64,000 bases of DNA from the NCBI GenBank assembly GCA_902623995.1, contig CACNWE010000011.1:1-64000 (forward strand), in the 5' to 3' direction. This document shows, one piece after another, positions 45,522 through 54,728 of this stretch. Both the position numbers and the translations under genes were made by a program. Origin of the DNA: an uncultured SAR116 cluster alpha proteobacterium (GTDB lineage: Bacteria > Pseudomonadota > Alphaproteobacteria > Puniceispirillales > Marisalimonadaceae). How positions within the stretch are numbered: position 1 is the first letter of the stretch; each line of letters opens with the position of its first letter. The notes below the pieces were generated by a model. The model saw nothing but the letters and a program-made list of their open reading frames with translations, did no database searches and was not told where the DNA came from.

Positions 45522-46895
45522 ATGATTAAATTAAATTTATATAATACACTTCAAAGGCGTTTGTCTATTTTTCAGCCTATCGATACCCAAAATGTAAGAA
45601 TATATGCATGTGGACCCACTGTTTATGATTTTATACATATTGGTAATGCAAGACCCTTAGTTGTTTTTGATGTTTTAGTTAGATTACTTAGAAAAATATA
45701 TCCAAAAGTTACATATGTAAGAAATATAACGGATATTGACGACAAAATTAATAAAAGAGCAATTGAAAAAAAAATAAATATCTCACAATTGACTAATGAA
45801 ACAATAAAAAATTTTCATAAAGATGCTCATGCGTTAGGTAATTTGAAACCTGATTTTGAACCAAAAGCAACTGAACATATATCTGAAATGATAGAAATGA
45901 TAGAAACATTAATTTCAAATGGTTTTGCTTATGTTTCATCCGGAAATGTTTTGTTTGCTGTTGAAAAATATAATAATTACGGAGCTTTATCAGGCAGGTC
46001 ACTTGATGAGATGATATCTGGATCAAGGGTTGAAGTTGCTGAATATAAAAAAAATCCTGGAGACTTTATTTTATGGAAACCATCATCCGAAAAACTTCCT
46101 GGATGGGATAGTCCATGGGGTAGAGGTCGTCCAGGTTGGCATATAGAATGTTCAGCAATGAGTAAAAAGTATTTAGGAACACAATTTGATATACATGCTG
46201 GTGGATTAGACTTGATTTTTCCACACCATGAAAATGAAATTGCTCAGTCTTGTTGTGCCAATAAATCTGATATTATGGCCAATTACTGGTTGCATAATGG
46301 TTACGTTACTTCTGACGGTGAAAAAATGTCAAAATCACTTGGTAATTTTGCTACCATAAATAGTTTGTTGTTAAATTTTAGGGGCGAGGCAATTAGATAT
46401 GCGTTAATGCAAGCTCAGTATAGGGCTCCTTTAAATTTTAGTAAGAAATCTCTAGATGAAGCTACTAAATCACTCTCTAGACTTTATAGAGCTGTTGAAG
46501 GCTTTGATGTAAATGATGGGCAGGACATTCAGATAATTGATAATCTTTGTGATGATTTAAATTCACCTAAAGCTCTTGCCAGATTACATTATCTTGCTGA
46601 TGAAGCTAATAAAGGAAGTAAAGAATGTGCTCAAAAGTTAAAAAATTCTTCTAATATTTTAGGAATTTTATGCAATTCTACAGACGAATGGTTTAAATTC
46701 GGAGAAGTAAATTCAAACGAAGCTATTGAAAACTCTGCCATGACAGAAAAAGAAATTGATGAACTCATAATAAAACGTAAAATTGCAAAAGAAAATAAAG
46801 AGTACGAAAAAGCAGATCAGATAAGAGAACAATTATTAGAAAAGAATATACAATTAGAAGATAAACCAGATAAAACAGTTTGGAGAAGACTTTAA
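45522..46895 (+). CDS. cysS: Cysteinyl-tRNA synthetase
   Basis: This 457-residue class I synthetase has the zinc-binding cysteine in YACGPTVYD, HIGH as FIHIGNARP, WHIECSAMS with the second cysteine, LIFPHHENE with the His and Glu ligands, and KMSKSLGN. It charges cysteine to tRNA-Cys. The C-terminal helical domain ends DKTVWRRL. The ATG follows an A-rich leader without a strong ribosome site. Confidence 0.95.
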   Translation: MIKLNLYNTLQRRLSIFQPIDTQNVRIYACGPTVYDFIHIGNARPLVVFDVLVRLLRKIYPKVTYVRNITDIDDKINKRAIEKKINISQLTNETIKNFHKDAHALGNLKPDFEPKATEHISEMIEMIETLISNGFAYVSSGNVLFAVEKYNNYGALSGRSLDEMISGSRVEVAEYKKNPGDFILWKPSSEKLPGWDSPWGRGRPGWHIECSAMSKKYLGTQFDIHAGGLDLIFPHHENEIAQSCCANKSDIMANYWLHNGYVTSDGEKMSKSLGNFATINSLLLNFRGEAIRYALMQAQYRAPLNFSKKSLDEATKSLSRLYRAVEGFDVNDGQDIQIIDNLCDDLNSPKALARLHYLADEANKGSKECAQKLKNSSNILGILCNSTDEWFKFGEVNSNEAIENSAMTEKEIDELIIKRKIAKENKEYEKADQIREQLLEKNIQLEDKPDKTVWRRL

Positions 46896-46909
46896 ACTCT
46901 GAAGAATTT

Positions 46910-47671
46910 ATGATTAAACTTAATCCATATATAATTTTATCAAAACCACAAATTGGTGAAAATATTGGTTCTACTGCTCGTGCAATGAAAAATTTTGGTA
47001 TAAAAAATCTGTTACTAGTTCAGCCTAGAGATGGTTGGCCTAATAATACTGCTTTTCCTTCCGCAGCGGGTGCAGACGATGTTTTAAATCAAGCAAAGTT
47101 GTATGATTCAATAAGTGAAGCTACCAAAACAATTTCTTTGTTATTTGCAACAACTGCACGAAAACGTGTTATTGGGACAAAATCTTTAAGCATCTTCAAA
47201 GCAATAGAGAAATCATTTGAACATGTTGTTAATGGTAGTAACGTTGGATTTTTATTTGGTCCTGAGCAATCGGGTTTATCCAATGATGATGTTGTCCAAG
47301 CAGATTATACAGTTTCAATTCCAATTAATAATGAATTTTCATCATTAAATATATCTCAAGCAGTACTATTGATTTGTTGGGAATGGAACAAAATAAAAAT
47401 GTCTTTTTTTAATGATGATAAGAATTTGGTTAAAATTAATAAAAAATTAAAAAAAAGTACTGAACTCTCTAATGTTGGTGACAGAGAATATTTTTATAAA
47501 CATTTAGATGAGCTTTTAACTAAATCAGGCTTCTTTTATTCATCTGAAATGGCTCCTGTTGTAAAAAGAAATATCAGAAGTTTATTTAATAGAGCCTCAC
47601 TAACTCACCAAGATCTAAGAACACTTCATGGTATTATTAGATCATTATCAGGTTCTTCAAATCGTACTTGA
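46910..47671 (+). CDS. trmJ: tRNA (Cm32/Um32) methyltransferase TrmJ-like
   Basis: This protein of about 253 residues is a SpoU-class (SPOUT) methyltransferase with KPQIGENIGSTARAMKNFG (motif 1), LFGPEQSGLSNDDV (motif 2) and SLNISQAVLLICWEW (motif 3, the knot). It should 2'-O-methylate tRNA at position 32 with SAM. A TTG 10 codons earlier overlaps cysS and adds no family sequence, so the ATG at 46910 is used. It shares its end with the rpsD promoter: a TTGACA spans its stop codon. Confidence 0.87.
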   Translation: MIKLNPYIILSKPQIGENIGSTARAMKNFGIKNLLLVQPRDGWPNNTAFPSAAGADDVLNQAKLYDSISEATKTISLLFATTARKRVIGTKSLSIFKAIEKSFEHVVNGSNVGFLFGPEQSGLSNDDVVQADYTVSIPINNEFSSLNISQAVLLICWEWNKIKMSFFNDDKNLVKINKKLKKSTELSNVGDREYFYKHLDELLTKSGFFYSSEMAPVVKRNIRSLFNRASLTHQDLRTLHGIIRSLSGSSNRT

Positions 47672-47695
47672 CATTTTATATAATAATAGTATTTT
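47668..47695 (+). promoter_or_regulatory. Candidate rpsD promoter
   Basis: TTGACA (47668-47673) is followed after 16 bases by TATTTT (47690-47695). An alternative -10, TATAAT, is at 47679-47684 but would need a weak -35 inside trmJ. Either places transcription initiation about 105-115 bases before the rpsD ATG, giving a long leader. Confidence 0.45.
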
Positions 47696-47714
47696 GCAAT
47701 TTCATTTCCGATAA

Positions 47715-47788
47715 AGTGGATGGTAGCATGGTGTTGCATATCCCGAAGCTTTGCTTCTGGTTGGAATAATTTACTACTTCTAAGTAGT
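47715..47788 (+). ncRNA. Structured 5' leader of rpsD, candidate autoregulatory element
   Basis: The leader is less AT-rich than other gaps and holds stacked helices: GGAT/ATCC and GCA/TGC around 47717-47743, a GAAGC-TTT-GCTTC hairpin (47745-47757), and ACTACTT-CT-AAGTAGT (47773-47788), which ends 16 bases before the ATG and could cover the ribosome site. S4 represses its own synthesis in other bacteria by binding leader structures. That this is such an element is inferred from position and folding only. Confidence 0.4.
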
Positions 47789-47804
47789 TACATAAAGGTT
47801 AAAA

Positions 47805-48431
47805 ATGCCTAAATCAGATCATAAAAGAACAAGTTCAAAACATAAAATTGATAGAAGATTAGGAGTTAATTTATGGGGACGACCAAAATCACCCTTAAAT
47901 GACAGAGAATATGCACCAGGCCAGCATGGTCAAAGAAGGAAAAAACCTACAGATTATGGTGTTCAATTAATGGCTAAACAAAAGTTAAAAGGTTATTACG
48001 GTAATATTGGTGAAAAACAATTTAAAAAATACTATACAGCTGCAGTTCGTAAAAAAGGTGACACTGGTGCAAATTTGATTGGTATTTTGGAATGTAGACT
48101 AGATGCTATCCTTTACAGAATGAAGTTAGCACCAACTGTATTTGCCTGTCGTCAATTGATTAATCATGGTCATGTTATGGTAAATGGAAGCAGATGTAAT
48201 ATACCTTCTAAAATGATCAATGTAGGTGAGGTTATTTCTCTTAAGGATAAAGCAAAGAACATACCAGCTGTAATTGAAGCAACAACTCTACCTGAAAGAG
48301 ATGTACCTGAATATGTTGAAGTTGATCACTCTAAGTTTACTGGATCTTTATTAAGAATTCCAATGCCAGATGATGTCCCTTATCCAGTGCAAATGGAAAC
48401 CAACTTAGTGATCGAATTTTATTCACGTTAA
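47805..48431 (+). CDS. rpsD: 30S ribosomal protein S4
   Basis: This 208-residue S4 protein has [29 protein letters not shown], and the S4 RNA-binding domain from [11 protein letters not shown] through NHGHVMVNG. It binds 16S rRNA early in small-subunit assembly and may repress its own translation. The GRPKSP form and the length are the alphaproteobacterial short type. An AAAGG ribosome site precedes the ATG. It is monocistronic here, away from the large ribosomal clusters, and is followed by a convergent grxD. Confidence 0.97.
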   Translation: MPKSDHKRTSSKHKIDRRLGVNLWGRPKSPLNDREYAPGQHGQRRKKPTDYGVQLMAKQKLKGYYGNIGEKQFKKYYTAAVRKKGDTGANLIGILECRLDAILYRMKLAPTVFACRQLINHGHVMVNGSRCNIPSKMINVGEVISLKDKAKNIPAVIEATTLPERDVPEYVEVDHSKFTGSLLRIPMPDDVPYPVQMETNLVIEFYSR

Positions 48432-48474
48432 TAAATTAGTTAAAAGCAAAATTTTAAAAATTAGAATTAGTTTA

Positions 48475-48801
48475 TTAGTTAGAAATGCCTGCCTCATTAA
48501 AGTACTGAGTTAATTCTCCATTTTCGTGCATTTCTCTAATAATATCACAACCACCAACAAATTCTTTTTTTACATATAATTGTGGTATTGTTGGCCAATC
48601 TGAAAACTCTTTGATACCCTCTCTTATTTCAGGATCTTCAAGAACGTTTACACTATTATATTTAATTCCCATATGGCTTAAAACTCCAACAACTGCAGCG
48701 GAAAAACCACATTGTGGCATAACTGGAGTACCTTTCATAAATAGCAAAACATCGTTTTCATCAATTATATTCTGAATTTTATCTTTAGTACTTTGTTCCA
48801 T
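48475..48801 (-). CDS. grxD: Monothiol glutaredoxin (Grx4/GrxD)
   Basis: This 108-residue glutaredoxin has the CGFS active site (Cys31), FMKGTP before it, WPTIPQLYV and GGCDI for glutathione binding. The CGFS class carries [2Fe-2S] clusters with glutathione and forms hetero-complexes with BolA. It is immediately downstream of bolA (11 bases) at the end of the purine operon, the standard alphaproteobacterial order. Its role is Fe-S delivery and iron sensing. Confidence 0.95.
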   Translation of the reverse strand: MEQSTKDKIQNIIDENDVLLFMKGTPVMPQCGFSAAVVGVLSHMGIKYNSVNVLEDPEIREGIKEFSDWPTIPQLYVKKEFVGGCDIIREMHENGELTQYFNEAGISN

Positions 48802-48812
48802 TTAATTCTCCT

Positions 48813-49049
48813 TTATTCACTTGGGGCAGACGTATTCAAAGCTAATGCATGTAGTTCTTTTCCCATTCTACCACCCATTGCATTGTAGACCATTTGATGT
48901 TGTTGCACACGAGTTTTACCTCTAAATTCTTCAGCAATGATTTGTGCTGCATAATGATCTCCATCACCACGTAAATCATCAATAATAACTTTTGCATTTG
49001 GAAAAGCTTTAATAATTAGTTCTTCTATCTCTGAGGCTGTCATAGCCAT
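48813..49049 (-). CDS. bolA: BolA family protein
   Basis: This 78-residue BolA-like protein has a helix-strand fold with VIIDDLRGDGDHYAAQIIAEEF and the conserved HQMVYNAMGGRMGKELHALAL, whose histidine can bind an Fe-S cluster shared with GrxD. It is nine bases after purL and 11 before grxD, so the pair is produced in balance and with the purine enzymes. This is likely the IbaG/BolA2 subtype. Confidence 0.92.
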   Translation of the reverse strand: MAMTASEIEELIIKAFPNAKVIIDDLRGDGDHYAAQIIAEEFRGKTRVQQHQMVYNAMGGRMGKELHALALNTSAPSE

Positions 49050-49058
49050 TTTACAAAC

Positions 49059-51362
49059 TTAACCTTGTTGTTGATCACCCATCATTGAGGGGATAGTTTT
49101 TTCATTTAAATTATTAATGTCTTGTATAGATATAGTAGTAATATCATTTAAATTCAAGTTACTGCTTGAATTAGTTTCTCCAAGAACAAAGAAGTCAATA
49201 TTATTTTCTTTTAATATTAGTTGTACTTTTTTGATATGTTTTGTTGCAATAATTATTCTTGCTTGATCTTCTCCAAAACACCATGATTGAAGTAAGGGGT
49301 CATAACTATCACAATTAATTAGGTTGCTAGGTAAATTAATATCTAATCCTAAATTATATTTAAATAACATTTCACAAACTGTTGTCAGCAAGCCACCGTC
49401 TGAAATATCATGGGCAGCTGTCAGAAGTTTTTGTTCATTCAATTTTAATATAATTTCAATAACTTTTTTTTCATTTTCTAAATTTATTGGTGGAGGTGCT
49501 CCGTCGTATTTTTTATTAATAATTTCTTGATAGATACTACAACCAACCCAACCTGCTTTAAAATTTTCAGATTGTCCAAGGGCAATCAAGACATTATCTG
49601 GTTCTGCACTTATCTTTAGAGAATTTTCAACCTCATCTATTGCTCCTACCATACCAATGACTGGAGTAGGAAGAATACTCTTACCATTAGTTTCATTATA
49701 AAGAGAAACATTTCCTGATACAATTGGAGTACTTAGATAAGAAGCAGCTTCTGAAATTCCTTTTATAGATCCTACAATTTCTCCCATAACATTTTTTTTA
49801 TCAGGATTTCCAAAATTTAAGTTGTTTGTTATCGCCAGTGGTTTTGCCCCAGACGAAGCTATATTTCGTGCAGCTTCACAAACTGCTTGCATACCTCCAA
49901 TTATAGGATCTGACTTAACATAACGTGGTGTGCAATCAGTTGTTATAGCAAGGCCTTTTCCGAAAGATTCTTTTTTTTCTGTTCCATGAATTTTTACTAA
50001 TGAAGCATCACTATCACCATTTGCAAAAATTGTATCGCCCATTACTGAGCTATCATATTGTTCCCAAATCCATTTCTTAGTGGCTATATTTGGATTTTTA
50101 AAAATTATTTTTAATATATCAATTATTGTAAGATTGGTTTTGAGATCAGACGGTTTTAATACTTTTTTAATAGCTTTTATTTCAAAAGGTTTATTATATT
50201 CAGGAGCGTCTTTGACAAGAGGTTCAAGAGGTAAGTTGCACGCTTCAAAGCCGTGTTTAGTAAGAATTAGTCTTCCAGTATTAGTAACTTCTCCTATATT
50301 AGCAAAATCTAGATCCCATTTATCAAATATTGATTTTGCTTTTTCCTCTGATCCTGGTTTTAAAATCATTAACATTCTCTCTTGACTTTCTGAGAGCATG
50401 ATTTCATAGCTAGTCATCTTATCTTCTCTAGTAGGCACTAAATCTAAATTTAAATTCATACCTAATGATCCCTTGGAGGCCATCTCTACGCTAGAACTTG
50501 TTAAACCAGCTGCTCCCATATCTTGAATAGATAAGACAGCATCTGTGTTCATTAATTCTAAACAGGCCTCTAATAGTAATTTTCCTGTAAATGGATCTCC
50601 AACTTGAACAGTTGGTCTTTTTTCAGTACTGTTTTTTGTAAATTCAGCAGAAGCCATTGTCGCTCCATGTATTCCATCTCTTCCTGTTTTTGCACCAACA
50701 TATATAACTGGGTTACCAGCGCCTGTTGCTGCTGAATAGAATATTCTATCTTTTTTTGCAAGACCAACAGCCATTGCATTCACTAGTATATTACCATCAT
50801 AAGATTTATCAAAGTTTGTTTCACCACCAACTGTAGGAATTCCTATACAATTACCATATCCACCAATTCCTTTAACAACACCCGAAACAAGGTGTTGTGT
50901 TAAAGGTTGATCTGGAGATCCAAATCTCAATGCATTCATAAGAGCTATAGGTCTAGCACCCATTGTGAAGACATCTCTTAAAATTCCGCCAACACCAGTT
51001 GCTGATCCTTGGAAAGGTTCTATAAATGAAGGGTGGTTGTGAGACTCTATTTTAAAAACAGCAGCTAAATTTTCTCCTATATCAATTACACCAGCATTTT
51101 CTCCAGGTCCTTGAATCACATGACTAGCCTCTGTTGGTAAAGTTTTTAACCATTTTTTTGAGCTTTTATAAGAGCAATGTTCTGAAAACATAGCAGAAAA
51201 AATTCCTAATTCTGTTAGATTTGGAATTTTATCAATTTTTTCACAAATTAATTTATATTCATCTTTCGTTAAACCCATCTCTAAAGCATCTTCAAGTTTA
51301 CTTTTCTGTTGAGCTAAATACTCATTTTTATTAATTTTTAAGAGTTCTGATTGTGGTTTCAT
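49059..51362 (-). CDS. purL: Phosphoribosylformylglycinamidine synthase subunit PurL
   Basis: This 767-residue small-type PurL has [31 protein letters not shown], a central [15 protein letters not shown] and the second-half [10 protein letters not shown], matching the ATP-binding AIRS-like double fold. It works with PurQ and PurS to amidate FGAR to FGAM. The short PurL requires separate PurS and PurQ, which are both encoded just upstream in the same operon. Ends nine bases before bolA. Confidence 0.96.
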   Translation of the reverse strand: MKPQSELLKINKNEYLAQQKSKLEDALEMGLTKDEYKLICEKIDKIPNLTELGIFSAMFSEHCSYKSSKKWLKTLPTEASHVIQGPGENAGVIDIGENLAAVFKIESHNHPSFIEPFQGSATGVGGILRDVFTMGARPIALMNALRFGSPDQPLTQHLVSGVVKGIGGYGNCIGIPTVGGETNFDKSYDGNILVNAMAVGLAKKDRIFYSAATGAGNPVIYVGAKTGRDGIHGATMASAEFTKNSTEKRPTVQVGDPFTGKLLLEACLELMNTDAVLSIQDMGAAGLTSSSVEMASKGSLGMNLNLDLVPTREDKMTSYEIMLSESQERMLMILKPGSEEKAKSIFDKWDLDFANIGEVTNTGRLILTKHGFEACNLPLEPLVKDAPEYNKPFEIKAIKKVLKPSDLKTNLTIIDILKIIFKNPNIATKKWIWEQYDSSVMGDTIFANGDSDASLVKIHGTEKKESFGKGLAITTDCTPRYVKSDPIIGGMQAVCEAARNIASSGAKPLAITNNLNFGNPDKKNVMGEIVGSIKGISEAASYLSTPIVSGNVSLYNETNGKSILPTPVIGMVGAIDEVENSLKISAEPDNVLIALGQSENFKAGWVGCSIYQEIINKKYDGAPPPINLENEKKVIEIILKLNEQKLLTAAHDISDGGLLTTVCEMLFKYNLGLDINLPSNLINCDSYDPLLQSWCFGEDQARIIIATKHIKKVQLILKENNIDFFVLGETNSSSNLNLNDITTISIQDINNLNEKTIPSMMGDQQQG

Positions 51363-51368
51363 TATTAT

Positions 51369-52061
51369 TTAACCAATTATTTGTTCAACACATTTTGTAA
51401 GAAATTTTAAACCATCTGTTCCACCGTGTAGATAGTTTATGGCTCTTTCAGGGTGTGGCATCATTCCTAAAACTTTTCCATTTTTTGATAGAATACCAGC
51501 TATGTCTTCTGTTGATCCGTTCGGATTATAATTTTTTTCATTATCCTTTTGTTTAATATATTTTAAAGCAATTCTTCCTTCTTCTTTCAGTTGTTTTAAT
51601 AAATCTTCAGGAGCAAAATAATTACCTTCATTATGTGCAACTGGAATCTTTAAACATTCACCTATTTTTAAACCAGAGAGAAAAGGGCTTTCAATACAGC
51701 TTTGGACTTCTAATGTTGTCTCTCTGCAAGTAAATAAGAGTTTTTTATTTCTTATAAGAGATCCAGGGAGTATTTCAGCTTCAATTAAAATTTGAAAACC
51801 ATTACATACACCTAATACTGTGCCACCACGACTTATATGGTTTTTAATTGAAGTTATTACTGGAGATCTGGCAGCTAAAGCGCCGCATCTAAGGTAATCT
51901 CCAAAGGTAAATCCACCTGGAATAACAATTAAATCTAAATTAGGAATGTCATATTCTTTATGCCAAATTTTGATTGGAGTTTTCCCTGAGATTTTCCTGA
52001 GTGCAACAATCATGTCTCTATCACAATTAGAACCTGGAAATATTACAACACCTGAACGCAA
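51369..52061 (-). CDS. purQ: Phosphoribosylformylglycinamidine synthase subunit PurQ
   Basis: This 230-residue class I glutaminase has VIFPGSNCDRD at the N-terminus, the nucleophile elbow GVCNGFQIL and the C-terminal HPER histidine-glutamate pair. It supplies ammonia to PurL. It is six bases upstream of purL and seven after purS, all in the same direction. Confidence 0.96.
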   Translation of the reverse strand: MRSGVVIFPGSNCDRDMIVALRKISGKTPIKIWHKEYDIPNLDLIVIPGGFTFGDYLRCGALAARSPVITSIKNHISRGGTVLGVCNGFQILIEAEILPGSLIRNKKLLFTCRETTLEVQSCIESPFLSGLKIGECLKIPVAHNEGNYFAPEDLLKQLKEEGRIALKYIKQKDNEKNYNPNGSTEDIAGILSKNGKVLGMMPHPERAINYLHGGTDGLKFLTKCVEQIIG

Positions 52062-52068
52062 AATTTTT

Positions 52069-52314
52069 TTAATCCTTTAAAATATTGATTTCATAATTTT
52101 CAATAACGGTGTTTACTAACAACTCTTCGCACATCTTCTTAGCTTGTTTAAGAACTTCAGTTTCACTATTTTGATCCAAATTTAAAATAATTTGTTTGCC
52201 AGTCCTTACATCACTACAATGTTCAAAACCCAAGTTATTTAAAGAAGACTTTATAGCTTGACCTTCTGGATCTAAAACACCTTCTTTAAGAGACACATTT
52301 ACAATAACTTTCAT
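52069..52314 (-). CDS. purS: Phosphoribosylformylglycinamidine synthase subunit PurS
   Basis: This 81-residue protein begins VIVNVSLKEGVLDPEGQAI, a near-standard PurS N-terminus, with the short beta-alpha-beta fold ending VIENYEI. PurS bridges PurQ and small PurL in ammonia transfer. Size and neighbours match fully. Confidence 0.95.
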   Translation of the reverse strand: MKVIVNVSLKEGVLDPEGQAIKSSLNNLGFEHCSDVRTGKQIILNLDQNSETEVLKQAKKMCEELLVNTVIENYEINILKD

Positions 52315-52325
52315 AATAACTCTCT

Positions 52326-53093
52326 TTATTTTACTATTTTAGGTTTAGTGCTCGAGTAATTTTTTTTCTCAGGAATAATACCTAATCTATTTGCAACTTC
52401 TTGATATGCCTCTTTTAACCCACCTAATTCTTGCCTAAATAAATCTTTATCCATTTTCTTATTAGTTTTAATGTCCCATAATCTGCAGTTGTCTGGGCTT
52501 ATTTCGTCAGCTAATAGTAAAATTGAATTGCCATCTTCAGAATAATATCTTCCAAACTCAATTTTGAAATCTACAAGTTTAAGACCTATTCCAAAAAACA
52601 GGCCTCTTAAAAAATCATTAATCCTAAGACCGTATTCTTGCATTTCCTCTAATTCATCTCTAGTGCCCCACTGAAAGTTAAGTATATGATCTTCGTTTAT
52701 AAGTGGATCACCCAACTCATCTTTTTTTAAATAATGTTCAATTAGAGGTGTTGAAAAAACACTACCTTCTTTTAAACCAAGTCTTTTTACAATGGATCCA
52801 GCAGCAATGTTTCTAACAACAAATTCTACAGGTATTATTTCAACTTTTCTTACAAGTTGTTCTCTCATATTTAACTTTTTGATATAATGAGTTGGTATTC
52901 CAATCTCATTTAATTTTTGCATCAAGTAGTCAGAAATAGAATTATTTAAAACTCCTTTACCATTAATTATGGAATGTTTTTCAGCATTATTTGCAGTGGC
53001 ATCATCTTTAAAATATTGTATAACTGTATTCGAAGTAGGGCCTTCAAAGATGGTTTTAGCTTTCCCATCATATAAAATTTTCTTCTTAGACAT
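52326..53093 (-). CDS. purC: SAICAR synthetase
   Basis: This 255-residue protein has LYDGKAKTIFEG, VEFVVRNIAAGS and a DFKIEFGRY motif, and the ADEISPDNCRLWD signature, as PurC. It joins CAIR with aspartate using ATP. The alphaproteobacterial pur operon often has a DUF1476 gene between purB and purC; here they are separated by only 15 bases and that gene is absent. Confidence 0.96.
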   Translation of the reverse strand: MSKKKILYDGKAKTIFEGPTSNTVIQYFKDDATANNAEKHSIINGKGVLNNSISDYLMQKLNEIGIPTHYIKKLNMREQLVRKVEIIPVEFVVRNIAAGSIVKRLGLKEGSVFSTPLIEHYLKKDELGDPLINEDHILNFQWGTRDELEEMQEYGLRINDFLRGLFFGIGLKLVDFKIEFGRYYSEDGNSILLLADEISPDNCRLWDIKTNKKMDKDLFRQELGGLKEAYQEVANRLGIIPEKKNYSSTKPKIVK

Positions 53094-53108
53094 GGATTAA
53101 TTATCCCC

Positions 53109-54416
53109 TTAGTCAAAAACTCTGTCAAATATATGATTAACATGAACAAAATGTTGATCTAAATTGAACAATTCATCTATTTCTTTTTCACTAAGGTATT
53201 TAATCACTTTTTTATCATTTTTTAACAATTTTTTGTATACATCTTTTCTTTTATGTTCTGGCGTTTCCCAAACTTTCATGGCATTTTCTTGAACCATTTC
53301 ATAGGCATCTTCTCTATTAGCACCTTTCTGTGTTAGTGCAAGTAATACTTGTTGTGAGTGAACAAGACCACCAAGTTTTTCTAAATTTGTTAACATTGTG
53401 TCAGGATAAATAAGCAAATTTTCAATTACATTATTTAATCTATGCAAAGCAAAGTCTAAAGTTATTGTTGCATCAGGAGCAATCATCCTTTCTACGGATG
53501 AATGTGAAATATCTCGCTCATGCCACAATGTAACATTCTCTAAAGCTGGTATAACTGAAGATCTAACTAATCTTGCAAGTCCAGTTAGATTTTCTGTAAG
53601 CACAGGGTTTCTCTTATGTGGCATTGCACTTGATCCTTTTTGACCTTGAGAAAAATATTCTTCTGCTTCCCTTACTTCAGTTCTTTGCATATGTCTTATT
53701 TCTGTTGCTAAGCGTTCAACACTAGATGCAATTATTGCCAGGGTTGAAAAGAACATTGCATGTCTGTCTCTTGGAATAATTTGTGTTGAAACATCTTCAG
53801 CTACTAAATCCATTTTTTTAGATACGTAATTTTCTACAAATGGGTCAATATGAGCAAAAGTTCCTACTGCTCCTGATATAGCGCATGTACTAATTTCTTT
53901 TTTTGCTTCAATTAATCTTTTTTTATTACGTTTGAATTCAGCATAGTAACCAGCGAGTTTCAAGCCAAATGTAATTGGTTCTGCATGAATACCATGAGAT
54001 CTTCCAATTGTAATAGTATGTTTATGTTCGAAAGAACGTTTTTTTAATGTTTTAAGTAATTGATTAATATCATTTAATAAAATATCAGATGCGTTTCTTA
54101 ATTGTATAGAAAGAGTAGTATCCAAAATATCAGAAGATGTCATGCCTTGATGAATAAACCTTGCATCTTCTCCAATGTATTCTGCCAGGTTTGTTAAAAA
54201 TGCAATTACATCATGTTTAGTTGTTTTTTCAATTTCATCAATTTTATTAATATCAAACTTTCCTTTTTTCCAAATTATTTCTGCAGATTTTTTTGGTATT
54301 ACACCTAAATTTGCTTGAGCATCACAAGCATGAGCTTCAAGTTGGAACCATATGTTAAATTTCTCTTCTTGAGACCAAATTTTAACCATCTCTTTTCTTG
54401 AATATCTTTCAATCAT
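53109..54416 (-). CDS. purB: Adenylosuccinate lyase
   Basis: This enzyme of about 435 residues has the fumarase/aspartase-superfamily signature GSSAMPHKRNP and conserved TSSDILDT and GRSHGIHAEP regions. It acts twice in purine synthesis, releasing fumarate from SAICAR and adenylosuccinate. An upstream in-frame ATG at 54503 would add 29 Lys-rich residues and has no ribosome site; the ATG at 54416 has TTAGG upstream and gives the standard length. It leads the pur operon. Confidence 0.95.
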   Translation of the reverse strand: MIERYSRKEMVKIWSQEEKFNIWFQLEAHACDAQANLGVIPKKSAEIIWKKGKFDINKIDEIEKTTKHDVIAFLTNLAEYIGEDARFIHQGMTSSDILDTTLSIQLRNASDILLNDINQLLKTLKKRSFEHKHTITIGRSHGIHAEPITFGLKLAGYYAEFKRNKKRLIEAKKEISTCAISGAVGTFAHIDPFVENYVSKKMDLVAEDVSTQIIPRDRHAMFFSTLAIIASSVERLATEIRHMQRTEVREAEEYFSQGQKGSSAMPHKRNPVLTENLTGLARLVRSSVIPALENVTLWHERDISHSSVERMIAPDATITLDFALHRLNNVIENLLIYPDTMLTNLEKLGGLVHSQQVLLALTQKGANREDAYEMVQENAMKVWETPEHKRKDVYKKLLKNDKKVIKYLSEKEIDELFNLDQHFVHVNHIFDRVFD

Positions 54417-54540
54417 TTCAAAACCTAAATCATTTTTTTTAGAAAGTTTATATTTTTTCTTTTGATCTATTTTCTTATACTGGATAAATAAACATATATA
54501 CATATATATATTTTGTTTTTAATTTTAATACGAGAATAAA

Positions 54541-54711
54541 ATGATTATCGGAACACTTTTAAAAAATGCGGTAAAAATTTTAGCAACTAATCCAGCAGCA
54601 AGAAAAAAAGCAGGAGAGTTAGCTTTAAAAGGTTATCATAAAGCTAAACCAATTATCAAAGAAACTTCAAAATCTCTAAAAAAAACAATTAAAGAAAATT
54701 TAAAGAAATAA
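54541..54711 (+). CDS. Small lysine-rich protein
   Basis: This 56-residue ORF starts with a short hydrophobic helix (MIIGTLLKNAVKILA) and continues with a strongly basic stretch rich in Lys, Ala and Gly (ARKKAGELALKGYHKAK). It is basic throughout and ends KENLKK. There is an ACGAGAA upstream, a modest ribosome site. It diverges from purB and converges with map. No family recognised; a nucleic-acid- or membrane-associated role is possible. Confidence 0.55.
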   Translation: MIIGTLLKNAVKILATNPAARKKAGELALKGYHKAKPIIKETSKSLKKTIKENLKK

Positions 54712-54728
54712 ACACAAAAAATTAATTT

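Noticed and set aside
54491-54512. TATATACATATATATAT tract upstream of purB
   Set aside because: Low-complexity AT dinucleotide sequence; no evidence for a specific function.
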